Assembly: GCA_040880125.1 (NCBI GenBank)
Contig: JBBDJB010000018.1
Span: forward strand, 310,001-374,000
Origin: JBBDJB01 sp040880125
GTDB taxonomy: Bacteria > Planctomycetota > Planctomycetia > Pirellulales > JBBDJB01
DNA: 64,000 nucleotides
Direction: 5' to 3'
Made by a program: the position numbers and the translations under genes. How positions within the stretch are numbered: position 1 is the first letter of the stretch; each line of letters begins with the position of its first letter. Below are positions 20,089 through 28,578 of the stretch, one piece after another. The notes below the pieces were generated by a model. The model saw only the letters and a list, made by a program, of their open reading frames with translations, was not told the DNA's origin and searched no databases.

Positions 20089-21195
20089 TTACAACTCCGG
20101 TACTGGTTCACCGCCAGAACGCGTACACAAGGCAGCCCAAGCATTACGATCAATGCTGTCTTGGATAAAGTGACCGGAACCTTCCCCGTGAACGGTAACG
20201 ATTCCACCGGGATGGTCGCTCCTGGCGGAAACGAAGGTTTGGCCACCGGTGAGGTTTTCACGGCACGCCATGCGGTGTCCAGCCGGGATATTCGTGGCGC
20301 AATCCATCACCACGTCGCCGCCGACCGTGTTCGGCGTGCGAGACGCCGTAAAGAGCGTGGCCCCCATGGCAGTACTCAGCCACACCGCGCGAATGTCCTG
20401 GTTGCTGTCGAAGCCGATCAATTCGCTGGCCAAAACCGTGTTCGAGGCACCGTCGCGGATGTCGCTGATCTTGGTCCCTTGACCACGGCCCTCTTTCCAT
20501 GGCCCCACTTCCCAGTTGCCGGTTTGCACAAGCGGACGCTTTATCTGGACCATCGTCAAAATCCCGGCGAGATTCTCCGGAATTGTCTCGCGATTCGGGA
20601 ATGCATAGGTCGTCCGGCCGCCATAACATCCGGCGTAATTGCCTTTGGCCAGCCCACCTTCGATGCCGGTTTGGCCAGCGTTGTCGTACCGAATACCTAG
20701 CCGTTCCGCGCTCGGGCAAAGGTATGGTTCCGGCGTTACCGTGCCAAGAGCCGGATTGGTAGGCAAATCACCCAGGCGCCAGTGCTCGCAGTCATCGGTG
20801 AAATGCACCCCGTCCGGGCTGCCACAGCAATGCGTGTTGATGCGGTTATCCTTCATGCAGCGATCGATCGTCAAAGCTTCGGCGGCCAGTTCCATATCAC
20901 CACAAATCTGGCCCAACCAGTGCGTTCCCATGCAGGGAATGCCTACCTGGGTTCCGCCCTGCCCTTCATGATTGTCCGAGCAGGTGGCCACCCCGGCGGG
21001 GAAGGCCCCGTGGCGCGACTCGAAGTTCACGCACGCCAATGCGATCTGCTTCAACTTGTTCGTACACTCCATACGACGGGCTGCTTCGCGGGCTTTGTTC
21101 ACTGCCGGTAGCAGCAGGGCGATCAAAATACCAATAATGGTAATGACCACCAGTAGCTCGACGAGGGTGAACCCCGTCCTGGTAGAACGACGCAT
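20089..21195 (-). CDS. DUF1559 protein with prepilin-type N terminus (identical copy of paralog 2)
   Basis: This gene encodes the same 368 residues as 18304-19410, with the same ribosome site before the ATG at 21195. The two genes show no synonymous difference that I can find, while their upstream flanks differ by about 11%. The downstream lipoprotein is truncated in this unit. If promoter activity lies in the diverged flank, the two copies could be expressed differently even though their products are identical. Confidence 0.88.
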   Translation of the reverse strand: MRRSTRTGFTLVELLVVITIIGILIALLLPAVNKAREAARRMECTNKLKQIALACVNFESRHGAFPAGVATCSDNHEGQGGTQVGIPCMGTHWLGQICGDMELAAEALTIDRCMKDNRINTHCCGSPDGVHFTDDCEHWRLGDLPTNPALGTVTPEPYLCPSAERLGIRYDNAGQTGIEGGLAKGNYAGCYGGRTTYAFPNRETIPENLAGILTMVQIKRPLVQTGNWEVGPWKEGRGQGTKISDIRDGASNTVLASELIGFDSNQDIRAVWLSTAMGATLFTASRTPNTVGGDVVMDCATNIPAGHRMACRENLTGGQTFVSARSDHPGGIVTVHGEGSGHFIQDSIDRNAWAALCTRSGGEPVPEL

Positions 21196-22055
21196 GTCGC
21201 CTCCTTGGGCCAAACGCACCTGTGAGAGAAACGATTCGAAGAACGAAAATGAATCCAACGGGATAGAAATCCGAATAGGTCGCACGTACGCGGCAGAACG
21301 CCGCATTACAACCCCCATACGATAACCGATCCAGCGGTGCTTGCAAACATTTTCGGGGAACTTTCCCCTAAACGGCGGCACTTTTTCCCACCGGTGGGGT
21401 TTAACTGCCGCTCTGCACTGCCCGCCTAAATCACCGATTATGAACGGATGCGGCCCCAGGGGGGTGTAGTCTCCAACCGAAAGGTGGAGATCCAATCCAG
21501 AGAGTATCCCACAAACCCTGAGGGCCGCCAGTACGGCTGTCTCCGCGGCCATTCATCCCGGTCGGCGAATGGCACGCCAGCCAATCAACATCAGGCCCAC
21601 CAAAGCCAGCGCCAACGTCCAGGGCTCCGGCACGGCGGCGTGCAGCGCACCGATGTACAACGGGTCGGGATCGACGCCACCGGAACTGAAGGTGGAATCC
21701 GCATTCAGGCCCGGGCAACGCCCCGGCGCTGGGACGGTCCGCGGCCGGTCGTGTCGGAGAAGATCCCCCGAATAATCCGGGCCCACGGACCCCCGACGGC
21801 CAATCCCACGTCGGTCAGGCCCAGGTGGGGGCACGCCTGCCGCGCGCCAAGGAAGGCCTGCGACAAAATCCCGGCTTTTTTCGAAACCACCCCACGCTCG
21901 AAGGGTTCAATCGTCAGGGTTCTGGCTGTGTGCCGGAAGCTGGTAGTAGCTTTTCTATTGAGGTTCGGGTTCAACGAGCCGGCGGGTGTACTAGGTTCGA
22001 CGCGTAGTCGACGCGCTCGTACGGCATGCTGGTGACTTGTGGAAAGGAGCATTTC
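21196..22055. other. Region between the duplication and the 22056 gene
   Basis: The left part (to 21551) is the flank of duplication copy B. The middle holds the PEP-CTERM remnant (21553-21834). The right part contains the promoter region of the plus-strand gene at 22056. Other open frames here have compositions typical of shadows. Confidence 0.5.
21553..21834 (-). pseudogene. 3' remnant of a PEP-CTERM protein gene
   Basis: The last 50 or so codons encode a Ser/Gly linker, then VPEPWTLALALVGLMLIG and a basic end (WRAIRRPG). That is a PEP motif, a membrane helix and an Arg cluster, the PEP-CTERM sorting signal recognised by exosortase. Upstream of residue 42 or so the reading frame looks random, and no signal peptide or domain is present. 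I infer that the front of the gene was lost or frameshifted. Neighbouring frames contain other fragments but nothing recognisable. Confidence 0.6.
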
Positions 22056-22823
22056 ATGCCCCGCCGATTTGTTGTGTGTTTATCGGTCGCCACCTTGGCG
22101 ACGCTGCTTCTGGCATCGGTGGCTGAAGCACAACGGCAGGGAGGTCGTCGAGGATTTGGTGGACGTGGCGGTTTTGGTGGCGGACAGGACGTGTTCGCCC
22201 TGGCGCGTCAAGACTCCGTCCAGGAGCATCTTGGCCTGACCGAGGACCAGATTGCGAAGGCGGAAGAGGTGAGCGACGCCCACCGCGATGAGGCTCGCAC
22301 CGAGCGCGAGAACATTGGCTTCGACTTCCAGGCGCTGCAGGATCTGTCGGAGGAAGAGCGGCGCGAGAAGATGCAGGAGTTCCAAGCCAAGACGGCGGAG
22401 ATCAATACGAAGCTGGATGCCAAATACGAGCCGCAACTGGCCGAGGCGATTGGCGCCGACAAGATGAAGCGACTCAACGAGATCCGCATTCAGGCCGCCG
22501 GCCCTGCGATCTTCCAGGATGCGAAGGTTGTCGCGGCCCTGGAACTTACCGATGAGCAAAAGCAGAAGATTGAGCAACTGCAGCAGGAATCTAACGAGCA
22601 GCGGCGCGAGGCCTTCCAGGGAGGATTCGACGAAGGCGCTCGGGAGCAGTTGCAAGAGATCTCCCGTGAACTGGATACCAAGATCGCCGCCGTCATGACC
22701 CCGGCTCAGACGCAAAAGCTTGCCCAACTGAAGGGTGAGCCGTTCGACGTCTCGCAGCTTCGCGGTCGCGGCGGTCGCGGTGGACGCGACGGCGGCCGTG
22801 GCCGCGGTGGCGACGACAACTAA
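22056..22823 (+). CDS. Secreted helical protein with Gly/Arg-rich segments
   Basis: This is a 255-residue protein with a signal peptide (cleavage after AEA, about residue 25). A Gly-Arg-rich stretch (QGGRRGFGGRGGFGGG) follows, then a mainly helical Glu/Gln-rich body (50-225) and an RGG-rich tail. The body carries LTEDQIAKAEEV and LTDEQKQKIEQL, repeats resembling the LTxxQ motifs of Spy/CpxP-type periplasmic proteins. Start choice: ATG at 22056 after GGAAAGGAG. It is monocistronic, ending in a strong terminator. A chaperone-like or metal-binding envelope role is an inference. Confidence 0.78.
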   Translation: MPRRFVVCLSVATLATLLLASVAEAQRQGGRRGFGGRGGFGGGQDVFALARQDSVQEHLGLTEDQIAKAEEVSDAHRDEARTERENIGFDFQALQDLSEEERREKMQEFQAKTAEINTKLDAKYEPQLAEAIGADKMKRLNEIRIQAAGPAIFQDAKVVAALELTDEQKQKIEQLQQESNEQRREAFQGGFDEGAREQLQEISRELDTKIAAVMTPAQTQKLAQLKGEPFDVSQLRGRGGRGGRDGGRGRGGDDN

Positions 22824-22909
22824 CCCAGCGCGTTTCCGGATGATGATTGGCGAGGTCGGGCCACCCCACCGGTGGCACGCCCTCGGTGACTCAAGGAAAC
22901 GGTAAACTC

Positions 22910-22959
22910 AGCGAGCAGCGGAGCAGGAGATCGCCTGTTCCGCTGCTCGCTTCTTTATT
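22910..22959 (+). terminator. Strong intrinsic terminator between convergent genes
   Basis: An 18-bp stem with one G-U pair (22910-22927 with 22934-22951), a 6-base loop and the T-rich tail TTCTTTATT form a textbook rho-independent terminator for the gene ending at 22823. It probably also stops the convergent minus-strand gene ending at 22961, though that gene's 3' end overlaps its neighbourhood. Confidence 0.85.
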
Positions 22960-22960
22960 G

Positions 22961-24559
22961 CTACGGCTCCGGCTGAAATTGCCTCGGCTCCGGCGGGGAG
23001 CGCGGGTTGAGCTGTTCGGCGGAAGGCCGCTGCGAATTTTCATCCGCGCCGATCCGTGGATCGCGATCGGCCTTCGGTGGCGGGACATCCGAACGTCCCT
23101 CGGCCCAGGCTCGTACGTTTTCCAGCCGGACGAGCCCTTCCTGATAGTAATGGTCGCCCAGCGATTGCTGGTGCGCGTCGAACAACCGCGCCTGCCGCTG
23201 CTCCCAGTCCCGGTGTCGGCCGGCAACGCCCTGATTCACCAGGAGCTTCGCGATCTCCTGGGCGATGAGCTGATGGCCGGGAATCGACGGGTGGACGTGA
23301 TCGATCAGCCAGTCGCCGCCGAGCAGCTGCTGACTGCTCCGCAACCCGAACAGTGCCGGCAGGTCGATCCGCGGGACGTCGTGCACGCCGGCGACCTCGC
23401 GGAGCGCTTCGTGTAGCGGCTCAATCATCCGCAGCGGGCAGATGTCGCGCTCCTTCGCCCGCAGGTATTCGGTGCGTGCCGGTCCGTACTGCCCCAACTG
23501 GTCGTAACACTTGGCCAGAGTGTAGTGCAGGCCGGCGTGCTGAGCGTCGATCGCGATCGCCTCCTTCAATCGCTCCACCGCCCTGGGCTTATCGCGAGAG
23601 AACCAGTGGCGGGCCTCGTCGTACAGCCGGTTCCACCGGGTGAGCTCCTCGGGCGTGAGATCGGCCCGGTGCTGCGACTTGAACGGGGGGCAGTCACGCA
23701 GGTTCGAGACCGGTTCGACAAAGATCATCGGCACCGACGCTTGCCGTGCGATCGCCGCCATGCGGTTCAGGTTAAAGCGGTAATGGTCGACGACCTCGCG
23801 CCGCCACTGGGGGTCCCACTGGTAGTACTCCAAGCCGCCGCGGTAATCGAGCAGGGCTTGCACTTCGCCGGGCAGAATCGGTCGGGCGGAGTCGGGCGGG
23901 CGATCCGGCGCTCCGGTGATCCTTTGATAACCGTCTTGCATCAGGCGGTAGAGGTGCAGTTTGCCGGCGGCCGTCTGCGCGCGGCTCAACATGCCCTCCG
24001 ATGAAGTGCGCAGATGTGCGTAGCTGCGATCTTCCAAGAATTCGTTGTGTCCGGTGCAGACGATTACCAGGTCGGGCTGGTAGTTGAGGATCTCCTGCAG
24101 GATTGGGACCAGTCGATAGCTGGCGTAGGAGATGCCGCCGCAGTTGATGACGTTCCACGCGCGGGAAGGGTCGGCGGCCTCAAGATCAATCTCCAGCCAC
24201 GTCGTGAACGAAGTCTCGATCGCGAACGGACGACCCTGGACGGTCGAACCGCCCAGGCAGAAGATTCGAAACTCGTCCTCGGGTTTCTCGGCCTTGAACT
24301 GCTCGGGCCGAAAGAACTTGCGGCGCGAACTCGCGATGTGGTAGTAGTCGCCGGTCGCATCGGCAACGAACAGCGGTTGAACGGAGCGGATGCCGGCGTA
24401 TGGATCGTGACGGTAATCGACTCCGCCCCAATCAAGTACTCGAAGCGCCAACTCCAGCGCCGCCACCAGGGCCAGACCGAAGGCGATCGCGGCGAGGCGG
24501 AGCATCCACAGTCGGCGGCGAGAGCGGGGCGGCATCGGGCTGAGGGTCACGGCCTTCAT
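22961..24559 (-). CDS. SGNH/GDSL-type hydrolase, membrane-anchored
   Basis: This is a 532-residue protein with one N-terminal membrane helix (about 18-42). The SGNH hydrolase blocks are visible: nucleophile serine in GGSTVQG (S105), Gly in block II near 141, Asn in TGHNEF (N172) and the Asp-His pair in DHVHPS near 420. A TPR-like helical segment (about 300-370, with ALHYTLAKCYDQLGQY-like sequence) is inserted before the last block. The fold is used by polysaccharide acyltransferases and esterases, so an envelope or exopolysaccharide substrate is likely. The last 40 residues are Pro/Glu-rich and probably disordered. Confidence 0.8.
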   Translation of the reverse strand: MKAVTLSPMPPRSRRRLWMLRLAAIAFGLALVAALELALRVLDWGGVDYRHDPYAGIRSVQPLFVADATGDYYHIASSRRKFFRPEQFKAEKPEDEFRIFCLGGSTVQGRPFAIETSFTTWLEIDLEAADPSRAWNVINCGGISYASYRLVPILQEILNYQPDLVIVCTGHNEFLEDRSYAHLRTSSEGMLSRAQTAAGKLHLYRLMQDGYQRITGAPDRPPDSARPILPGEVQALLDYRGGLEYYQWDPQWRREVVDHYRFNLNRMAAIARQASVPMIFVEPVSNLRDCPPFKSQHRADLTPEELTRWNRLYDEARHWFSRDKPRAVERLKEAIAIDAQHAGLHYTLAKCYDQLGQYGPARTEYLRAKERDICPLRMIEPLHEALREVAGVHDVPRIDLPALFGLRSSQQLLGGDWLIDHVHPSIPGHQLIAQEIAKLLVNQGVAGRHRDWEQRQARLFDAHQQSLGDHYYQEGLVRLENVRAWAEGRSDVPPPKADRDPRIGADENSQRPSAEQLNPRSPPEPRQFQPEP

Positions 24560-24773
24560 GAACCACAGTTTATAACGAGGACGTCTGTCGATTCACCCTA
24601 GGTGCGTGCCGGTCGGACGTCAATAACGCGAGATCAAGCCGGATTGAGAAGCTAGCGGTGGCGAGGATGCCGAGCATTCAACGTGCGGCGGCGTCGTTGA
24701 ACAGGGCACCCATTGCGGCTATCATGCGTGCCCCTTGGGGACTGCCGTGGGAAAAAACGTGAAGGAGATCGAC

Positions 24774-25616
24774 GTGGAAAAGTGGCCGCTGGGCGTTTTC
24801 GCCAGTATCGACGCGGGCTTGGGGGTGCGGTTGGACGTGGTTCAGGAGCTGAACGTGCCGACGGTGCAGCTTCATGCTCCGTCCAAAGCATCCCGTACCA
24901 AGGAAAAGGCGGCCGAGTTTCTCAATCGGCTCGCCGCGATGAACGTCACCATCACGGCGGTCTTCGGCGGCTTCGAGGGCGAAAGCTACGCTGACATTCC
25001 GACCGTGACCCGCACCGTCGGATTGGTACCGCCGGAAACCCGCTCGGCCCGGCTAGTGGAGATGAAGGAGATTGCGGATTTCGCACGGCTGTTGAACGTG
25101 GACGTGGTGGGGCTGCATCTGGGATTCATCCCCCACGACTCGGGCGACCCGCTTTACCAAGACGTGCTGGCCGTCACTCGCGACTTGTGCGACCACTGCC
25201 GCGGCAATAAGCAGAACCTGCATCTGGAGACGGGGCAGGAGAGCGCTGACGCGCTTCTGGCGTTCATTGAGGACGTCGATCGAGACAATCTATTTGTCAA
25301 CTTCGATCCGGCGAACATGATCCTCTACGGCTCCGGTGAGCCCATCGAGGCCGTGCAGAAGGTCGGGAAATACGTTCGCAGCGTGCACATGAAGGACGGC
25401 AAGTGGGCCGACCACCCGGGCGAGGAATGGGGAACCGAAGTTCCGCTGGGCGAGGGCGACGTCGGCATGGAGCGATATCTCCGCACGCTCAAGGAGTTGG
25501 GCTACAGCGGGCCGCTGACCGTCGAGCGCGAAATCGCGCAAGAGCCCGAGCGGCAGAAGGCAGAGATTGGCCACGCCATCCGCCTGTTGACGGAGCTGAA
25601 GGAGAAGATCCTCTGA
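24774..25616 (+). CDS. Sugar phosphate isomerase/epimerase-like TIM-barrel protein
   Basis: This is a 280-residue protein of the AP-endonuclease-2/xylose isomerase-like TIM-barrel superfamily. Metal-ligand positions are visible: LHLGFIP, HLETGQES near 157 and NFDPANM near 185, then VHMKDG near 213 and a closing VEREI. I chose the GTG at 24774 because AAGGAG stands 6 bases upstream and the protein then begins MEKWPLGVFASID. A TTG 39 bases earlier is the alternative. Members interconvert keto-sugars or inositols; the substrate is not predictable here. It converges with the small membrane-protein gene 21 bases downstream. Confidence 0.82.
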   Translation: MEKWPLGVFASIDAGLGVRLDVVQELNVPTVQLHAPSKASRTKEKAAEFLNRLAAMNVTITAVFGGFEGESYADIPTVTRTVGLVPPETRSARLVEMKEIADFARLLNVDVVGLHLGFIPHDSGDPLYQDVLAVTRDLCDHCRGNKQNLHLETGQESADALLAFIEDVDRDNLFVNFDPANMILYGSGEPIEAVQKVGKYVRSVHMKDGKWADHPGEEWGTEVPLGEGDVGMERYLRTLKELGYSGPLTVEREIAQEPERQKAEIGHAIRLLTELKEKIL

Positions 25617-25637
25617 CCGCCGGGCACCAAAACGTAG

Positions 25638-25982
25638 CTAATCTGCCCGCCGGCGGGTGTATGCCGAACGCGGAGCGTTGCCGCGCCGCGAGGCGCGTGG
25701 CTTGACCAGCCACAGGATGATGGCCAGCGGCACAACGAGCACGATCAGCTTCGGGCGCAGCGCCACGACCACAGCCAGCGCCACCGCTACTCCGAATAGC
25801 CAACTTGGCATGCGGCTCAGTTGCGGATGCGCAAGCCACAGTGCGCCGAGCACCAAACCGACCCGCAAGCAGGCGGCGAGCATCGGCTGATGGCCATCCC
25901 ATCCGGTCGGCTGCCAGACGGCCAGCACCGCCGCCGTGCTGAGCAACACCGCCGCGGTGATTCCGACAGTCGTCCGGTGCAT
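25638..25982 (-). CDS. Small polytopic membrane protein
   Basis: This 114-residue protein has four hydrophobic helices and a basic C-terminal tail (RASRRGNAPRSAYTRRR). The ATG at 25982 has GGAG about 5 bases upstream; the longer frame to 26027 has none. I do not recognise the family. It sits alone between a convergent sugar-isomerase gene and the minus-strand gene at 26100. Confidence 0.6.
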   Translation of the reverse strand: MHRTTVGITAAVLLSTAAVLAVWQPTGWDGHQPMLAACLRVGLVLGALWLAHPQLSRMPSWLFGVAVALAVVVALRPKLIVLVVPLAIILWLVKPRASRRGNAPRSAYTRRRAD

Positions 25983-26099
25983 GATGCTCCAGCGGGTAGA
26001 GAGTTTTCCGCACCGGCCGACGAACAATGACGCGCCCGAGAAAAACCGAGCGATGCGGTCCCGCGCGTCGGCGGCCGTGCGTCGAAAATATTGCGAGCG

Positions 26100-26588
26100 T
26101 CAGGCTTGCCGGGATGGACCGGGGGGGACCCGTTCCAGGCTCTTTCCGTAGTACTGGACCGCTTCGGCGGGGCTTAGATTGAATATTGTTCGGCCCTCGG
26201 TGATCCACCGGTCGTTCTCCAGATGAAAGACTGCGGTGGCGGCACGCAAATTCCCCACCGCTTCCACGTCTTCCATGCCGCCGCCTTCGATGGCCGAGAA
26301 GCTGACCGTCACCCCGACCAGCGCGGAGAGCCTGCCGGTACGCTTGTCTCGGACATAGGCTACCTGATCGTCAAAGTCGCACGCAGTCCACGCCAATCCC
26401 CGCGGCTTGCCCGACTCGCCCGCCAGTCGGAGGAACCTGGCCTCGAGATGCTCGCGCTGGCGATGAAAATCATCGCGCGCTTTGCACAGTTTCTTTTCAC
26501 GGGAACGCACGAGTGACCACGCGACAAGTGCGGCAATCGCGACCGCCCCGAGTATTGCTCCCACGGTGATCCACATGCTTTCAGGCAC
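26100..26588 (-). CDS. Membrane-anchored protein of unknown function
   Basis: This is a 162-residue protein with one N-terminal membrane helix (6-26). A short coiled-coil stretch (30-55) leads into a soluble domain of mixed strands with WTACDFDDQVAYVRDKRTGRL. It starts with GTG preceded by GGGAGG at suitable spacing. The soluble part resembles small planctomycete-restricted domains; no function can be given. The small membrane-protein gene starting at 25982 lies 117 bases downstream and could be co-transcribed. Confidence 0.65.
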   Translation of the reverse strand: MPESMWITVGAILGAVAIAALVAWSLVRSREKKLCKARDDFHRQREHLEARFLRLAGESGKPRGLAWTACDFDDQVAYVRDKRTGRLSALVGVTVSFSAIEGGGMEDVEAVGNLRAATAVFHLENDRWITEGRTIFNLSPAEAVQYYGKSLERVPPGPSRQA

Positions 26589-26815
26589 GCGACGTCCTCC
26601 CTATGTCATCCGCACCTGTTGAGACTGAACTTTATCATTTTACCGCTTGCCGTGAGGCCATAGCAAGCAAACGCAAATCGGGGGAATCGCTGGCACCGGT
26701 TGAGAGATTCCAGATGCGGAAAACGTAGCGGATTTGCCGATAGACATTTAGGTTCTCCCGCGAACCTGTCTCACCCCAGCCTACCATCTGGCCGCTTCTG
26801 TTGCTTCGCCGTGCT

Positions 26816-27829
26816 ATGACCCGACCGCCGTTTTTCGCATTTACCAGGACGATGCTGCGTGCCGTGGGCGTGCTAGCTCTCGGCTGCACGGCGATCGCGG
26901 CGGGCCCGGTGCCTGCTTGGAGCCAGGAGTCCTCGCTGCCGGCGGCCATGCAGCCGCTCCCGACATACTGGAGCGACTCTCCGCTCGACCTGTCGGACGA
27001 GCCGGTCGAGTTTTTTGTTACCGACCAGCAGCCCTCCTCGCCGGTGTATGCACCGTCGATCGGCGGCGATCCGTGGGCGTGGCAGCTCTTGCCCCAGGGG
27101 CTGGTGTATCGCTCCTACCTGGCCGGCGAGAAGGAGTCGCGCTTTCGCAGCGTCTGGGCACACGACCAGGACCTGGGCTGGATCTGGGACATTACGCTCG
27201 GCGGACGCGTGGGGATATTGCGGTACGGTAGCATGGGCAACTCGAGGCCCGTCGGTTGGCAGCTCGACATCGAAGGCGCCGGCATGCCGCGGCTCGATCT
27301 GGAGGAGGACAACGACCTGGTAGCCGCCGACTTCCGGTTCGGCATTCCGCTGACCTACGGCAACGACTACTACCAGGTCAAGCTGGCCTATTACCACCTC
27401 AGCTCGCACCTGGGTGATGAGTTCCTGCTGGACAACACGGGATTTCCACGCTTGAACTATAGTCGCGACGTGTTGGTGTGGGGCCACTCGGTTTATATGT
27501 ACGAGAACCTCAGGCTGTACGCGGAAGCCGGCTGGGCGCTGAGCTCCGACGTAAGCGAGCCGTGGGAGTTTCAGTTCGGCGTCGACTACAGTCCGGCCTG
27601 CCCAACAGGTCTGCGCGGCGCTCCGTTTGTCGCGCTCAATGGCGCTTTGCGCGAGGAAGTCGACTTTGGCGGCAACGTCGTCGTGCAGGCGGGATGGGCG
27701 TGGCGAGGCAGTTCCGAAGGCGGCCTCTTCCGCACCGGCTTTCAATACTACCAGGGCAAGAGCGACCAGTTCTCGTTCTTCGATTTCAACGAATCGAAGG
27801 CGGGCATTGGGATTTGGTACGACTATTGA
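26816..27829 (+). CDS. DUF1207-like outer-membrane or secreted protein
   Basis: This is a 337-residue protein with a signal peptide ending at PAWS-QE (about 36). The mature part is rich in aromatic and glycine residues in alternating strands (LPQGLVYRSYLAGEKESRF, then YQVKLAYYHLSSHLGDE), which fits an outer-membrane barrel of the DUF1207 type. It ends in an aromatic residue (WYDY), as barrels often do. No clear Shine-Dalgarno precedes the ATG at 26816. A TTG 15 bases upstream is the alternative. Neighbours give no functional clue. Confidence 0.72.
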   Translation: MTRPPFFAFTRTMLRAVGVLALGCTAIAAGPVPAWSQESSLPAAMQPLPTYWSDSPLDLSDEPVEFFVTDQQPSSPVYAPSIGGDPWAWQLLPQGLVYRSYLAGEKESRFRSVWAHDQDLGWIWDITLGGRVGILRYGSMGNSRPVGWQLDIEGAGMPRLDLEEDNDLVAADFRFGIPLTYGNDYYQVKLAYYHLSSHLGDEFLLDNTGFPRLNYSRDVLVWGHSVYMYENLRLYAEAGWALSSDVSEPWEFQFGVDYSPACPTGLRGAPFVALNGALREEVDFGGNVVVQAGWAWRGSSEGGLFRTGFQYYQGKSDQFSFFDFNESKAGIGIWYDY

Positions 27830-27853
27830 AACGGCGTTCAATCGCGAGTCGTC

Positions 27854-28450
27854 TCAGTCGATCTCGAATTCCAATTCGTCTTCGCGTTCTTCTTCGACCT
27901 CGACTTCTTCTACGTCGACGTCTGGAACTTCTTCCGCTTCGAGTTCGACCGATGGTTGTTCAAGCGGCGCGGTCTGGCCCGGGCGACCGATGCGCACCCC
28001 GTGGCCGCTCATCAGCTCTTTCGCGTCTTTCGGGTCCGAAACCCCCGAAACTTGGATTTCGATGCGGATGTTCGAGAACAGGCTGATCTTGTTGCCGGAG
28101 AGAAGCTGAAGTTCGTTGCCCGAGGCGAGGTTCGTCCGGTTGCTGGAAAGCACTTCCGGCTCGTTGCCGGAGAGCAGCGTCGCGCGGTTTCCGGAAAAGA
28201 GCTGAGCCGCCATCCGCGAAAGGAATTCCCAAGTCACGTTGTCGAGCGTTGCCGTTGCCTGTTTTGATGTCCGCGCCGAATTTGGTCCGGCTCGTTCGCC
28301 GTGCACCGGCTGCTGTGGCTGAGCATTTTCCTCTTCAATGGTCTCCGTTCGGCTGCTGGACTCGACGCTTTGGACTTCCTGCTGGGCATTTGCAGTGGTG
28401 ACTACAAGTGCTACGGCGAGGGCGGACATGGCAATTCTGGTGGTCTTCAT
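27854..28450 (-). CDS. Secreted protein with octapeptide LxSGN repeats and acidic tail
   Basis: This is a 198-residue protein with a signal peptide (cleavage after NA-QQ, about 22), a Gln/Glu-rich linker and a repeat block. The block has motifs LFSGN, LLSGN, VLSSN (residues 100-104), LASGN and LLSGN, with Asn at 88, 96, 104, 112 and 120, so the period is exactly eight residues. A weaker unit follows (LFSN, 124-127). The C terminus (168-198) is strongly acidic. Start choice: ATG at 28450, preceded by AAGGA. Regular octads suggest a solenoid-like surface. Its function is unknown, and it stands just downstream of the oligopeptidase gene. Confidence 0.7.
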   Translation of the reverse strand: MKTTRIAMSALAVALVVTTANAQQEVQSVESSSRTETIEEENAQPQQPVHGERAGPNSARTSKQATATLDNVTWEFLSRMAAQLFSGNRATLLSGNEPEVLSSNRTNLASGNELQLLSGNKISLFSNIRIEIQVSGVSDPKDAKELMSGHGVRIGRPGQTAPLEQPSVELEAEEVPDVDVEEVEVEEEREDELEFEID

Positions 28451-28578
28451 GGCAGTGGTATTCCTTGCGCGGAGAGTATCGTGGCTTTGAGAAGTATCCG
28501 TCATCCGTTCATTATCGCGAGCAGGCACGGTGTCCTCGAAGTAGAAAATCCAGACCAGTGGCCGCGGCCACGCTCGAC

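Larger units (their letters stand above)
19757..21551. repeat. Tandem duplication, copy B (about 1785 bp)
   Basis: This is the right unit of the duplication. It holds the 5' fragment of the lipoprotein gene, the hairpin, a second identical DUF1559 gene and an upstream flank that has diverged from copy A. It ends at CCGCGGCCA beside the stop codon of the PEP-CTERM remnant. Reading the minus strand, the ancestral order was PEP-CTERM gene, flank, DUF1559, lipoprotein. Confidence 0.9.

Noticed and set aside
17972..21551. The tandem duplication as an assembly error only
   Set aside because: The flanks differ by about 11% and the junction has defined microhomology, which points to a real event, though long reads are needed to exclude a mixture of strains.
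17977..21623. A 19-base near match between the lipoprotein gene (17977-17995) and the PEP-CTERM remnant (21605-21623)
   Set aside because: Both encode WTLALA in a hydrophobic helix. The duplication junction lies at CCGCGGCCA, not here, so I treat this as chance or convergent codon use.
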